A DNA stretch of 64,000 nt, from positions 62,001 through 126,000 of the forward strand of contig JAJYOU010000003.1 of NCBI GenBank assembly GCA_021795965.1, written 5' to 3'. Of the stretch, positions 1 through 9,260 are shown one piece after another (the stretch's first letter is position 1; the number at the start of each line of letters is the position of its first letter). The notes below the pieces were generated by a model. That model searched no databases, was not told the DNA's origin, and saw only the letters and a program-made list of their open reading frames with translations. The stretch is from Chloroflexota bacterium (GTDB taxonomy: Bacteria; Chloroflexota; Anaerolineae; Anaerolineales; Villigracilaceae). Made by a program: the position numbers and the translations under genes.

Positions 1-77
1 CCAGGGGAGATCTTACTCACAATCTTCCAGACAAAGGTTTGGAATTGTTTTGGGTCTGGTGGTGATGAAAAGCCCAT
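1..77 (-). CDS. MGMT/alkyltransferase-like protein, N-terminal fragment (cut by window edge)
   Basis: An open frame runs from an ATG at 77 down to the window start without a stop. About 25 residues are visible, starting MGFSSPPDPKQF and continuing FVWKIVSKISPG. The pattern F-x(3)-VW-x-IV-x-x-I-x-x-G resembles the start of the DNA-binding domain of O6-alkylguanine-DNA alkyltransferases and alkyltransferase-like (ATL) proteins, where it is followed by a Tyr-Gly-x-Ile-Ala segment that lies outside this window. A possible Shine-Dalgarno AAAGG sits 8 nt upstream. It begins 21 nt after the holB stop, so it is probably the next gene of the same operon. Whether the alkyl-accepting Cys is present (MGMT) or replaced (ATL) cannot be seen. 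Confidence 0.5.
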   Translation of the reverse strand, partial: MGFSSPPDPKQFQTFVWKIVSKISP

Positions 78-97
78 AACCACAACCTTTCATATTT

Positions 98-1210
98 TCA
101 AACCTTCACTCTAGGGATATCGAGCATCAATACTTCGACCAGCAACCGACTATTAACATTGTGATCCAGTCTCAGAAGAGCTGTTTCCAAACTCGAAATC
201 ACTTTAATGATGGTCGATCGATCCAGCTTCCCGGCAATGAGCTCGATCTCCCCGGCGCAATCAATGTTGGTGATTTCTACTTTCGAACCAGTCGTAATTA
301 ACAAAACATCCCGCCAATAAGTAAGCCAAATTCGGAAAGTTTTTCGAAGGATTCCCTCTTCCAAATTTTCCTCCTCCTCAGGATTAACCTCAATTTCTTT
401 CGAAAAATCCTGCTTTTTGAAATTTTTTTGTATCTGGGCAAGCTTTTTTCTTGCCTGTTCCCTGGCTTTATAATCTATGCCTACCAGGTTTTCTGCATAA
501 GAAAACCGCTCCGAGTATCTCTGCGAAAGCAGTTGATGCATGTCTTTCAATTTTTCCATCCGAAAAACGAGCAGTTCGGAATCAGGGGTATTCAAATTTA
601 AAGCATAGCCTGGGCGTCCCTCACCGAGATGGGAAAGAAGGGTTAATTTCTCCCCCTTGACACCCTCTGAGGTTAGAAATTCGCTTAGCTGCGGGATGGA
701 AACCGGTCGCAGACGCAAGACTTCACAACGGGAAAGAATGGTCAATGGCACCTGATCTGTATTGTTGGCGATCAATACCATCAGCGCATAATCGGGGGCT
801 TCCTCCAGCGTTTTGAGCAGGGCGTTAAAAGAACTCTCATTGGCGTTTTGAATATCCAAAAATAACAGAACCTTATGAGTTGAAATGAAAGGTTTTAGAC
901 TCAAAAATCTGGTGGCTTCGCGGACCTGTTCAATTAAAATTTCAGTTTTTCCACCCAGGCGTTGGATGGTCATTAAATCAAAAAACTTCCCCTCTTCGAT
1001 CTGCTTACAAATTCGGCAGGTTAAACAGGGCACCCCGGGCGAGAGCGGAGTCGGGCAATTCAAGGCTTGCACCAAGCGGATTGCCATTGTGCGTCTTCCA
1101 ACTCCATCGGGACCGGTTACCAAATATGCATGATGCAGGGAATGACTGCCAACCTTTTTTTGCAGCAATTCCACTGCCCAATCTTGACCAAAAACCTGCC
1201 AGGTGTTCAT
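98..1210 (-). CDS. holB: DNA polymerase III delta' subunit
   Basis: This is a clamp-loader AAA+ subunit of 370 aa, which with gamma/tau and delta opens the beta clamp during replication. Seen: an N-terminal ATPase-like fold with a degenerate P-loop (GPDGVGRRT, Arg where the catalytic Lys would be), a four-Cys zinc module at about residues 52-68 (C..C-LT-C-RI-C), the sensor-like NANESSFNALLKTLEEAP segment at about 122-139, and a C-terminal helical region ending in a Leu-rich stretch. The delta' subunit usually does not hydrolyse ATP, which fits the altered P-loop. It lies downstream of rsgA with a 151-nt gap. The Glu/Lys-rich insertion at about residues 255-285 (KKQDFSKEIEVNPEEEENLEEG) looks like a flexible lineage-specific loop. 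Confidence 0.9.
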   Translation of the reverse strand: MNTWQVFGQDWAVELLQKKVGSHSLHHAYLVTGPDGVGRRTMAIRLVQALNCPTPLSPGVPCLTCRICKQIEEGKFFDLMTIQRLGGKTEILIEQVREATRFLSLKPFISTHKVLLFLDIQNANESSFNALLKTLEEAPDYALMVLIANNTDQVPLTILSRCEVLRLRPVSIPQLSEFLTSEGVKGEKLTLLSHLGEGRPGYALNLNTPDSELLVFRMEKLKDMHQLLSQRYSERFSYAENLVGIDYKAREQARKKLAQIQKNFKKQDFSKEIEVNPEEEENLEEGILRKTFRIWLTYWRDVLLITTGSKVEITNIDCAGEIELIAGKLDRSTIIKVISSLETALLRLDHNVNSRLLVEVLMLDIPRVKV

Positions 1211-1361
1211 TATGATATTTTTACCTTAAAACGAAAAATGCAGTCTATTGAAACCAAAGATAAGACCGGTGACATTACAGGTAAAGTGCTTTCGATTCCT
1301 CTTTTAAGAAGAGACAGAATTTCGGCAAGGTTATCCAAGGCTTTTTTCCAAATCGTTTGGA

Positions 1362-2282
1362 TTATTCCTGGCCGGCTTTCAAGCGGAGATATGACTCGTA
1401 TCGTTCGCGCCGGATGGTTCCTTTGGCTAATGCCTCTAAAACCGCGCAGCCAGGTTCGTGTTGGTGACTACAATTACTGAATTGACAATACTGCACAAGC
1501 ACGGATAATTCGGGAAAATAAGCATCAATCTCTTCAGGGTAAGTGTCCCAGAGGGCAAGGGATTTCCATCCAGGCGCATCCGCAACCCAACCCCCGTTCT
1601 CAAGCGGGTGAAGCTGGCGGAAATTCGTTGTATGCTTGCCTTTTTCATTAAACTGGCTGACTTCGCCCACAGTGATCCCCAACCCTGGCTGGAGGACATT
1701 TAATAAGCTTGATTTTCCCACCCCGGATGGACCTGCCAAGGCAGAAAGCTTTCCCTGTAATTTTGCTTTGAGATCCAGAATTCCAATATTTTCCTTGACC
1801 GAAGTATAAATGACCGGGTAACCCAACTCGGGGTAATAATCGAATATTTCCCGCGCCGCTGCCAGACCGATAAGATCCACCTTGTTTGCAACGATTAATA
1901 CGGGAATATTTTGTTTTTCAGCGATAACCAGGTATCTATCCAACATCCTCAAATGAGGCTCGGGCTGCGAGCAAGCAAAAACGAACACAACCTGGTCAAC
2001 ATTTGCCAGAAATATTTGCCGGTAAACTCCCTGTGGGCGTGGGTCAAGGCGGACAATCTCATTTTTTCTCGGGCAAATTTCGTTAATGGCACCCGAGCCA
2101 TCAGTTGACAGCGTAAAATTGACGCGATCTCCCACTGCTGCAATATCTCCTGAGCGCCGGCTATTTTTTAACCTGCCACGCAGCGTACATGTAACCACCT
2201 GGTCTCTGCCATCCGGCAGAACGAAAAAGAACCCTGATTGAGCCCGAATGATTAATCCGGATAGATCATTTTCATCAGTCAT
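1362..2282 (-). CDS. rsgA: Ribosome small-subunit-dependent GTPase A
   Basis: A circularly permuted GTPase (about 306 aa) that assists late 30S maturation. Seen in order: an OB-fold N-terminus; the G4 motif NKVD; then the G1 P-loop GPSGVGKSS; G3 as DAPGW; and the zinc knuckle C-x(4)-C-x-H-x(5)-C near the C-terminus. The order G4-G1-G3 is the hallmark of the YjeQ/RsgA family. I chose the ATG at 2282 (protein MTDEND) because it overlaps the stop codon of the upstream penicillin-binding protein by one base (TAATG), which suggests translational coupling. A longer frame extends upstream but lies inside the neighbour's coding sequence. Confidence 0.93.
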   Translation of the reverse strand: MTDENDLSGLIIRAQSGFFFVLPDGRDQVVTCTLRGRLKNSRRSGDIAAVGDRVNFTLSTDGSGAINEICPRKNEIVRLDPRPQGVYRQIFLANVDQVVFVFACSQPEPHLRMLDRYLVIAEKQNIPVLIVANKVDLIGLAAAREIFDYYPELGYPVIYTSVKENIGILDLKAKLQGKLSALAGPSGVGKSSLLNVLQPGLGITVGEVSQFNEKGKHTTNFRQLHPLENGGWVADAPGWKSLALWDTYPEEIDAYFPELSVLVQYCQFSNCSHQHEPGCAVLEALAKGTIRRERYESYLRLKAGQE

Positions 2283-4519
2283 TAAGGAGTCGGCGTTTCT
2301 GATGGGGTGGGTGTGACCGGGGAAGTGGGAGTGCGCGTAACGCCAATGCTGGTCTCCCACGGGTATGGGCTAAGAGCTTTCCCAAAAAAGTAAATTTCGA
2401 CCATTCGTTTAAACATGGGTGCGGCGATTTCAGAACCTTCACCCCCATTTTCTGCGATCACTGCTATTGAAATATCTCCAAGATCGGGGTTGTTCGCATC
2501 CGTGTAACCGGCAAACCAGGCATGCGAATTACCAGTGGTCTGAGCTGTCCCTGTTTTACCGTAAATGGGAACAGTTGTCAGATTGAGGAAGCGATTATAA
2601 GCAGTGCCACGGGGGTTTCGGATCACCGCCAGCATGGCTGTTCGCAATGTTGAAAGCGTCTCGGGTTTCATGGGAAGCACCCCACGAGATTCTGGCTTAA
2701 AGATGGTGGTATCGTTTCCATTACTATCAGTAACATCTTCAACAATTTGTGGGCGGAAAAGTGTTCCACCATTTCCGATTGCCGCCATAAAATCAGCAAC
2801 CTGGAGCGGAGTCACGAGGACGTCACCCTGTCCTATCGCCTGGTTAACTGCATCCAGCGGAGTTGTTGGATTAACGATGGTTCCTGAAGCCTCATCCAGG
2901 ACGCCTATGCCTGTCTTGGAACCCAGACCAAACCCGCGAGCCATGTTAGCAATGGCAGAAACTCTGCCCTGGTCATATAAATCGAGCCCGATATGCCAGA
3001 AGTACGGGTTGCATGATCGCATCAAGCCTTGAACGAGAGTTAAATCACCTGATGGCCTGGTTTTGCCTTCCCCGGTGGCAGCCAGTTCATTCTGGTAATG
3101 TTCCCAGGTCCAATCATGTAAAACGCGATCGGGTAATTCTGAAAAATCATAGCCGCAATGATACATGGTATCCGGCGTGTAAGTTCCGCTTTCAAGCGCG
3201 GCGGAGAATGTCATTACTTTAAATACAGACCCCAATGGATATTGACCTTGAATGGAACGATCCAAAAGGGGAGATTGAGGATCATTCAGAATATTACCCA
3301 ATGCATATCCGCTGTTTGCATTATTTGGATCAAAGAGGTTGGGATCAAATTTCGGTGAAGATGCCATTGCCAGGATTCGACCGGTGTCCCGCTCCATCAC
3401 GACGATCGAGCCGTTGAAACCCGATAATGCATCTTGAGCACCGATTTGCATTTTCTCATCTAATGTCAGGGAAATCGAGGAGGCTTTTTTTGCTTCTGTT
3501 TTACCAAGCGTCGTCAAAACAACGCCATCCTTGGATACGATGTACAGGGTTTCGCCAGTTGTTCCAGAGAGGAATGGTTCGCCCCATTTTTCAATGCCTG
3601 CTTGTCCCACCCTTGCAGCTGGTGAGTATCCTGCACGCACGTACTGGTCAAGCTGTTCCTTGGTGACTGGTGAGACATAGCCGATCGTTTGCGGAGCGAT
3701 CCCATTTTCGTAATAAAAACGTGATGTGTACTGGGTCATCACGGCACCGGCCAGACCAGCCAGCCTTTTGGCATCAGCGGCGATTGCTTCCCCAACCGGC
3801 ACATACCAATCTGTATTGCGCTTATCATCGTAGAGAGCCATAATCATCCCCGGGTACATACCGGTTAAACGGCTCAATTCGCCCAGAAGGGCATTTTCGG
3901 TTTTAGGATTAATTTGTGAGGGGATAACCCCTAAAGCCACGACATCGGTCTGAGTGACGAACGGTTTTCCATTGCGATCAAGAATCATTCCCCGCGCAGG
4001 AACATCATAATCTGCTTGAAGGTAACTGCCATCCTTCAACTCCGGTAATATCATCCCCTGATCCCAAACGATCCGCCAGCCCGCATCATCCCGAACAAAG
4101 TTTGCGGTCAAGTCGCGTGGAAAATCTCCAAAAAGATTCGTTTTAAAAACAACGTGAAAATTGAGCGAAGGGGGATTCTTAGAATTATCCGCAGAAGGAA
4201 TTTGAAAAGTGAACTCTTTCAACGTCAGAGCATTCATCGAGTCGCGGTACTTTGCAACAAAATTATCGGAGCTGATCGTTTTTTGAGCGTCCTTCGAGAT
4301 CAATTGATACATTGAAGCATATTCATCTTTTGCCCAAAAATTCAGATAATCTTTTAAAATGGTTTCGGGGGATGCCAAAACAGGTTCCGTTACATGCACA
4401 ATCGGGGTCGGAAGGTTTTGGGCGGCACCTGATGTCGGAAGGAGTGTATTTGCGTTGCCCGCGCACCCCGCAACGAAGACCAGGAAACAAGCCAGATAGA
4501 TTATTTTCATCACTTTCAT
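2282..4519 (-). CDS. Penicillin-binding protein 2-like transpeptidase (lipoprotein, MecA-N/NTF2 domain)
   Basis: A peptidoglycan D,D-transpeptidase of about 745 aa. The ATG at 4519 is preceded by AAAGG 8 nt away and gives a lipoprotein signal with lipobox FVAGC (Cys about 19), so the enzyme is probably anchored as a lipoprotein rather than by the usual N-terminal transmembrane helix. Domains: an NTF2-like MecA-N region (about 55-150), a PBP dimerisation domain with the segment DVPARGMILDRNG, and the transpeptidase domain with SVFK (catalytic Ser), SCN and KTGTAQT. The C-terminus ends in a Thr/Pro-rich tail. It sits 12 nt after maf and overlaps rsgA. The class-B architecture with MecA-N is typical of Gram-positives and some Chloroflexota; the role in elongation versus division cannot be settled here. 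Confidence 0.9.
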   Translation of the reverse strand: MKVMKIIYLACFLVFVAGCAGNANTLLPTSGAAQNLPTPIVHVTEPVLASPETILKDYLNFWAKDEYASMYQLISKDAQKTISSDNFVAKYRDSMNALTLKEFTFQIPSADNSKNPPSLNFHVVFKTNLFGDFPRDLTANFVRDDAGWRIVWDQGMILPELKDGSYLQADYDVPARGMILDRNGKPFVTQTDVVALGVIPSQINPKTENALLGELSRLTGMYPGMIMALYDDKRNTDWYVPVGEAIAADAKRLAGLAGAVMTQYTSRFYYENGIAPQTIGYVSPVTKEQLDQYVRAGYSPAARVGQAGIEKWGEPFLSGTTGETLYIVSKDGVVLTTLGKTEAKKASSISLTLDEKMQIGAQDALSGFNGSIVVMERDTGRILAMASSPKFDPNLFDPNNANSGYALGNILNDPQSPLLDRSIQGQYPLGSVFKVMTFSAALESGTYTPDTMYHCGYDFSELPDRVLHDWTWEHYQNELAATGEGKTRPSGDLTLVQGLMRSCNPYFWHIGLDLYDQGRVSAIANMARGFGLGSKTGIGVLDEASGTIVNPTTPLDAVNQAIGQGDVLVTPLQVADFMAAIGNGGTLFRPQIVEDVTDSNGNDTTIFKPESRGVLPMKPETLSTLRTAMLAVIRNPRGTAYNRFLNLTTVPIYGKTGTAQTTGNSHAWFAGYTDANNPDLGDISIAVIAENGGEGSEIAAPMFKRMVEIYFFGKALSPYPWETSIGVTRTPTSPVTPTPSETPTP

Positions 4520-4530
4520 ATAAATCACCT

Positions 4531-5202
4531 TTAAGAATCTGGCACAGCTTTTAAATAATTTTGGAATACTGTACAGTCATAGTGAATGGTATCCTGGCAA
4601 TTTTGCGCAACACTGGCAAAGGGAGGATGTCCCACCTGTGCCATTAAATATCCCAGCCGGCAAAGTGGAAGCCCCATTACAGATGCATAACAGCCGGACA
4701 TGCTGGCAACCGGTTGAAAATCTGGATTTTGAATGCCATACGCACCAGCTTTGTCCAGGGGATCCCCTGTTTGGATATATTGATCAATTTCTTCCATTGA
4801 ATAATTGCGCATGGGTACATCAGTCACAACAACATCTGACTGAATGGATGAATCCGAGGTAGATAAAACCGCTAAACCCGTAAATACCTGGTGGGTTCGC
4901 CCGCGCAAACGAAGAAGCATGCTGCGAGCCTGGTCAGCATCCACCGGTTTACCCAGAATATCAGAATCGATGACAACAGCTGTATCCGCACCGATGATGA
5001 ATTGGCCATTTTTTGCGCGGGGCTGGGCTGCTCGGGATTTGGCAACCGCCAGGCGACGAACGTAGTCTCGCGCGGTTTCATCAGCTAAAGGCGTTTCATC
5101 GATATCGGACGAATCCAAATCAAAAGACCAACCACCCAGTGCCAGAAGTTGTCTTCGGCGCGGAGAATTGGAGGATAGTAATAAAAGGTTGGTTTCCATC
5201 AT
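4531..5202 (-). CDS. maf: Maf-like nucleoside triphosphate pyrophosphatase
   Basis: A house-cleaning pyrophosphatase (223 aa) that hydrolyses non-canonical or m5U/dTTP-type nucleotides. Seen: the N-terminal SNSPRRRQLL substrate-binding loop, the S..DID-E segment at about 34-37, YVRRLAVAKSRAA with the conserved Lys, and the GADTAVV box with the catalytic Asp. The length is slightly above the usual 190-210 aa because of a C-terminal extension (about 25 residues after the GLPLCRL segment). First gene of the minus-strand block maf, PBP2, rsgA, holB. No strong ribosome-binding site is visible before the paired ATG codons at 5202/5199. Confidence 0.9.
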   Translation of the reverse strand: MMETNLLLLSSNSPRRRQLLALGGWSFDLDSSDIDETPLADETARDYVRRLAVAKSRAAQPRAKNGQFIIGADTAVVIDSDILGKPVDADQARSMLLRLRGRTHQVFTGLAVLSTSDSSIQSDVVVTDVPMRNYSMEEIDQYIQTGDPLDKAGAYGIQNPDFQPVASMSGCYASVMGLPLCRLGYLMAQVGHPPFASVAQNCQDTIHYDCTVFQNYLKAVPDS

Positions 5203-5256
5203 AGGTCATGGAAAATTGTAACACAACCTTGTAAACAGGATCGAATCCCAATATAC

Positions 5257-5291
5257 AAAAGCTCTGGCAGCATTTCGACCGCCAGAGCTTT
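5257..5291 (-). terminator. Hairpin downstream of gdhA
   Basis: Inverted repeat AAAGCTCTGGC / GCCAGAGCTTT (arms about 5258-5268 and 5281-5291) with a 12-nt loop. On the minus strand the stem is followed by TTTTG. It lies 24-58 nt after the gdhA stop codon and separates it from maf. Confidence 0.7.
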
Positions 5292-5314
5292 AGGAAAATC
5301 AATTGGTCAGGTGA

Positions 5315-6601
5315 TTAAATCTGACCGCGCAATTGCATTGCCTTGACAACGCGATCAATCGCAACCATGTAAGCTGCATCGCGCATGTAAACTTTTTCCT
5401 TCTTGCTCATATCAAGAACTGCATGGAAAGCACTGGTCATCTTGGTATCCAGGCGTTCCAACACTTCCTGTTTCGTCCAGTAATAATTCATGTCATTTTG
5501 GACGGATTCAAAATATGAGGTCGTCACACCGCCTGAATTGCAGAGGAAATCGGGGATATCAAAAATTCCATTCTTTTTGATGTAATCATCGGCTTCCGGA
5601 GTGCAGGGACCATTCGCACCTTCGGCAAGAATTTTCACACGTTTGGAGATGCGTTTGACGGATTCTCCATTGACATGACCTTCAATGGCAGCTGGGATAA
5701 GAACATCGCATTCCTTCTCAATCCACTTCTCGCCATCTTCAATGACATAACCGGCATCCTTGGCTTTTTTCTGATCGATCGTACCATATTGGTCAACAAT
5801 CGTCAGAAGGAAGCGAGGATCTACACCATCTTTGTGACTGTAAGTATAAGATGTCTTGTCATTCCGATCCCAACAGGAAACACAGGCAACTTTGCCGCCC
5901 AGAATTTCCTTAAAACCAATCGCAGCATACTGTGCCACATTGCCAAAACCTTCGATGGCTGCGACAGAGTTTTTCGGATCCATCTTAAGGTGTTTCATGG
6001 CTTCCCGAACGGCATAGATCACGCCATAGCCTGTCGCTTCCGTGCGTCCTTCCGAACCGCCGCCCCCCAAAGGTTTGCCGGTAAAGACGCCCGGGGTATA
6101 TTGACCGACAAGTGTGGAGTATTCATCCATCATCCATCCCATCATCTGCGGGGTGGTTCCAACATCCGGAGCCGGAACATCCTGGCGTGGACCGATATTC
6201 TTCCACATATTTTGTACCCAACCGCGGCAAAGACGTTCTTTTTCTGGGGTGGTAATGGAGGATGGGTCAACAATAATGCCACCCTTGCCGCCGCCCAAAG
6301 GAATGTCAGCAACTGCGCACTTCCAGGTCATCCAGGTTGCCAGCGCACGCACGGTATCAAAGGTTTCATTCGGGTGAAAACGGATGCCACCCTTGTATGG
6401 TCCACGTGCATCATTATGCTGTACGCGATATCCCTGGAATACGCGCAAAGTACCATCATCCATGCGCACAGGAATGCGGAAGCTGAATTCCTTCTTCGGC
6501 CAGCGCAGGACCTCAGCAATTTGAGGGTCCAGATTCAGCATCTTGGCGACACCATCAAACTGTTTTTGTGCCATTTCAAACGCATTGATTTGTCCAGCCA
6601 T
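5315..6601 (-). CDS. gdhA: Glutamate dehydrogenase (Glu/Leu/Phe/Val dehydrogenase family)
   Basis: Catalyses reversible oxidative deamination of glutamate to 2-oxoglutarate and ammonia; 428 aa, the usual length for hexameric class I enzymes. Seen: the catalytic-domain segment GPYKGGIRFHP, the lysine-containing motif CAVADIPLGGGKGGI, the PAPDVGT loop, and the Rossmann segment EGFGNVAQYAA. The C-terminal RDAAYMVAIDRV segment is typical of the family. Coenzyme preference cannot be told from this reading. AGGAG lies 5 nt before the ATG at 6601. It is a single-gene unit with a strong hairpin in its leader and another after its stop. A 322-codon frame on the opposite strand is an antisense shadow. 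Confidence 0.95.
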   Translation of the reverse strand: MAGQINAFEMAQKQFDGVAKMLNLDPQIAEVLRWPKKEFSFRIPVRMDDGTLRVFQGYRVQHNDARGPYKGGIRFHPNETFDTVRALATWMTWKCAVADIPLGGGKGGIIVDPSSITTPEKERLCRGWVQNMWKNIGPRQDVPAPDVGTTPQMMGWMMDEYSTLVGQYTPGVFTGKPLGGGGSEGRTEATGYGVIYAVREAMKHLKMDPKNSVAAIEGFGNVAQYAAIGFKEILGGKVACVSCWDRNDKTSYTYSHKDGVDPRFLLTIVDQYGTIDQKKAKDAGYVIEDGEKWIEKECDVLIPAAIEGHVNGESVKRISKRVKILAEGANGPCTPEADDYIKKNGIFDIPDFLCNSGGVTTSYFESVQNDMNYYWTKQEVLERLDTKMTSAFHAVLDMSKKEKVYMRDAAYMVAIDRVVKAMQLRGQI

Positions 6602-6644
6602 GTTTTCTCCTATATCTTGTTGCCGTTTTGCAAAAAAATATAAA

Positions 6645-6667
6645 CGGGCACCCGGATCGGGTGCCCG
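6645..6667 (-). terminator. GC-rich hairpin in the gdhA leader
   Basis: Perfect 9-bp stem CGGGCACCC / GGGTGCCCG with a 5-nt loop. On the minus strand it is followed by GTTTATATTTTTTT, a good U-tract, and ends about 44 nt before the gdhA start codon. It can stop transcripts arriving from the CoA-transferase operon (stop at 6839), or act as an attenuator of gdhA if the gdhA promoter lies upstream of it, in 6670-6830. Confidence 0.65.
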
Positions 6668-6838
6668 CTTTTTAACTAGATTATGTCAAAGAAATAAATC
6701 ATAATGATGATAATCCATTTTCCTTTATTAGTTATAGGTTACTCTGAAAAGGATTGTAAGTCAATATGATGGTCATCATGATTAAAGTCATGGATTTTCA
6801 AAAAAATATCGATCCTATTATTTCCTGGATTCTTATTT

Positions 6839-8032
6839 TCATGCAATTATTTTTTCCCTGATGAGGGTTTCGATTTCCTGCTGGGAAAAGGAAAGATCTT
6901 TCGATAGAATTTCGACTGAATGTTCTCCCAAGCGGGGGGGAGCGCTGCGAATTGTGGCTGGAGTTTGGGACATCTTTGGAACCGGTCCGATCAGGTTCAG
7001 ACCTTTTCCCTCGGGGTATTGGACATGTTGAACCATTCCGCGCGGTTGGATCTGCGGATGGTTGAGTGCGGTTGGAATATCATTAATCGGTCCGACAGGA
7101 ATTCCCAATGAGCTGATCACGCTGATCCAATCAGAAGTTGTCCTCTTCTGAAAAGTTTGTTGTAATTGGGGAATTAAAATCAACCGGTTTTCAACACGCC
7201 CCGGATTGGTCTTGAAACGCAAGTCTTCCCAAAGATCCAGACGATTAACCGCTTTGCAGAGATCCATGTATTGGCGGTCATTGCCCACTCCAAGAGCCAG
7301 GTATCCATCTGCTGTCTGAAATATTTCATAAGGAACGATATTGGCATGAGCATTTCCATAACGCCGGGGCGTTTTTTCAGAGACCAGGTAATTTTGCCCC
7401 ACATTCACCAGCCATCCGAGTTGTGAATCAAAGAGGGCGATATCGATATATTGACCCTGACCAGTCCTCTGCCGGTAAAAAAGTGCTGCAAGAATGGCAT
7501 GACTGGCATACAAACCCGCGGTGACATCCACAATAGCCACCCCCACTTTTTGAGGAGGTCCTTCAACCGGGCCGGTAATGGACATCAAACCGGCTTCAGC
7601 CTGGATAATGAAATCATAACCGGCATGGTTTCGATACGGACCAGTTTGTCCATAGCCGGTGATACTGCAGTACACCAGCCCCGGATTACTTTTTGACAGC
7701 GTCTCATAATCCAGGCCAAATTTTTGCATCCCCTGGACTTTGAAGTTCTCAACCAGAACATCTGCATTTTTTGCCAGTTTTTTGGCTATTTCCTGCCCGC
7801 GTGGATCCTTAAGGTTTAGTGCCAGGCTGCGCTTGTTACGGTTGATGCTGAGGTAATAGGCGCTTTCACCATCCAGGTTCGGCGGACCCCATTGGCGTGT
7901 GTCATCCCCTTCCAGACTCTCAATTTTAATTACATCAGCACCAAAATCTGCCAGGAGCATCGTGCAGTAAGGACCGGCAAGCACCCTTGAAAAATCAACT
8001 ACTCGAATTCCTTCAAGCGCAGCAGTATTCAT
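6839..8032 (-). CDS. CaiB/BaiF family (class III) CoA transferase
   Basis: Moves CoA between carboxylic acids through an enzyme aspartyl-CoA anhydride; 397 aa, normal length. Seen: the N-terminal VVDFSRVLAGPYCTMLLADFGADV-type start, the nucleotide-binding segment VIKIE, NRNKRSLALNLKDP, and the catalytic-region Asp in VDVTAGLYA. The C-terminus carries the expected RLGEH segment. It follows an acyl-CoA dehydrogenase by 17 nt and lies in the same orientation as an IclR regulator, so it probably activates an organic acid that the dehydrogenase then oxidises. Glutarate-, succinate- or branched-acid use are all possible. Substrate cannot be assigned. Confidence 0.9.
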   Translation of the reverse strand: MNTAALEGIRVVDFSRVLAGPYCTMLLADFGADVIKIESLEGDDTRQWGPPNLDGESAYYLSINRNKRSLALNLKDPRGQEIAKKLAKNADVLVENFKVQGMQKFGLDYETLSKSNPGLVYCSITGYGQTGPYRNHAGYDFIIQAEAGLMSITGPVEGPPQKVGVAIVDVTAGLYASHAILAALFYRQRTGQGQYIDIALFDSQLGWLVNVGQNYLVSEKTPRRYGNAHANIVPYEIFQTADGYLALGVGNDRQYMDLCKAVNRLDLWEDLRFKTNPGRVENRLILIPQLQQTFQKRTTSDWISVISSLGIPVGPINDIPTALNHPQIQPRGMVQHVQYPEGKGLNLIGPVPKMSQTPATIRSAPPRLGEHSVEILSKDLSFSQQEIETLIREKIIA

Positions 8033-8049
8033 GTTTTTTCCAGGGCTGA

Positions 8050-9258
8050 TCAGGAGTGCCAGATTTCTTCATCATAAGCTGGCAGCTCGCAGCGCAGGGC
8101 TCCATCGGTTCGATACCCAAGGGCATATCCAGCCTGCATCAACTGGTGAATTTCGCTGGTTCCTTCATAAATGATGGCCCCTCGGCTATTTCGCAGGTAG
8201 CGCTCAACATCATATTCATCACTATAACCGTATGCGCCATGAACTTGGATTGCTTCATTTGCCGCTTCAAAAGAGGCATCAGTAGCAAACCATTTCAAAA
8301 GGGAAGTTTCTCGCGTGTTGCGGATGCCCTGGTTCTTCATCCAGCCGACCTTCAACAGCATTAGGTGACCGTATTCATAATCGCGCACCATTCTGGCAAT
8401 TTTTTGTTGAACCAATTGGTGCTTTCCGATCTCTTTCCCAAAAGTTTTTCGCAAGCCTGCATAGCGGACACTTGCATCCAAAGCTGCACGGATCAAACCG
8501 ACTGCACCTGCTCCAACAGTGAAACGTCCATTGTCCAGGCAGGACATCGCAATTTTGAAACCTTCGCCTTCTTCTCCGAGTCGATTTTCCACGGGAACAA
8601 TCACGTCCTGGCAGTTCACCCAGCCAGTCGAACCTGCCCGCACACCCAGTTTGCCGTGCAAATCACCGCGTGTCACACCCGGCCAATCGGTTTCAACGAT
8701 GAACGCGCTGAGTTGTTCGTGTGGATCTGATCTTTCGGGATTGGTGCGTGCCACCCAGAGAATGTTGTGAGCTTTCGTGGCAAGAGAAATCCACATCTTC
8801 TCCCCGTTCAAAACATAATGATCCCCTTCACGCCGGGCGGTCGAAGCCATGGCTGAGACATCACTCCCAACACCTGCCTCGGTTAAACCGAACATGGCGT
8901 ATTTTTCGCCTTTTGCCTGTGGGACAAGGTATTTTTGTTTTTGTTCTTCAGTTCCCCATTGGAGTAGAGCCAGGCTGTTCAAACCCATATGAACCGACAT
9001 AATCACCCGCAGGGATGTATCCAGATATTCTAATTCCTCGCTTACCAATCCCAGGGTGACATAATCAAAGCCCTGGCCGCCGTACTTTTCAGGAATACAA
9101 ATGCCCAGGATTCCCAGTTCAGCCATTCTCGGCAGAATGGATGGATGCATGGTCTGGGTGCGGTCAGCTTCCTTGATAATGGGAGCAACCTCCTTGCGGC
9201 AAAAATCTCGCACAACTTTTATGACCTGTTCTTGTTCTTTAGAAATTGAGAAATCCAT
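8050..9258 (-). CDS. Acyl-CoA dehydrogenase
   Basis: FAD-dependent alpha,beta-dehydrogenation of an acyl-CoA; 402 aa. Seen: an N-terminal helical domain, the FAD/substrate signature YAMFGLTEAGVGSDVS, the NGEKMWIS segment of the beta domain, a QLVQQKIA helix, and the catalytic-base segment YEGTSEIHQ near residue 370 with Glu in place. The C-terminal extension LPAYDEEIW is seen in a subset of ACADs near the glutaryl-/butyryl-CoA groups. It is coupled to a CaiB-type CoA transferase (17 nt) and preceded 3 nt upstream by the IclR gene, so the three form one catabolic operon. Electron transfer would go to an ETF that is not encoded here. Confidence 0.92.
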   Translation of the reverse strand: MDFSISKEQEQVIKVVRDFCRKEVAPIIKEADRTQTMHPSILPRMAELGILGICIPEKYGGQGFDYVTLGLVSEELEYLDTSLRVIMSVHMGLNSLALLQWGTEEQKQKYLVPQAKGEKYAMFGLTEAGVGSDVSAMASTARREGDHYVLNGEKMWISLATKAHNILWVARTNPERSDPHEQLSAFIVETDWPGVTRGDLHGKLGVRAGSTGWVNCQDVIVPVENRLGEEGEGFKIAMSCLDNGRFTVGAGAVGLIRAALDASVRYAGLRKTFGKEIGKHQLVQQKIARMVRDYEYGHLMLLKVGWMKNQGIRNTRETSLLKWFATDASFEAANEAIQVHGAYGYSDEYDVERYLRNSRGAIIYEGTSEIHQLMQAGYALGYRTDGALRCELPAYDEEIWHS

Positions 9259-9260
9259 GT

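Noticed and set aside
5675-6643. 322-codon open frame on the plus strand
   Set aside because: It is antisense to gdhA, which has all family motifs; the frame shows no recognisable domain and no ribosome-binding site.
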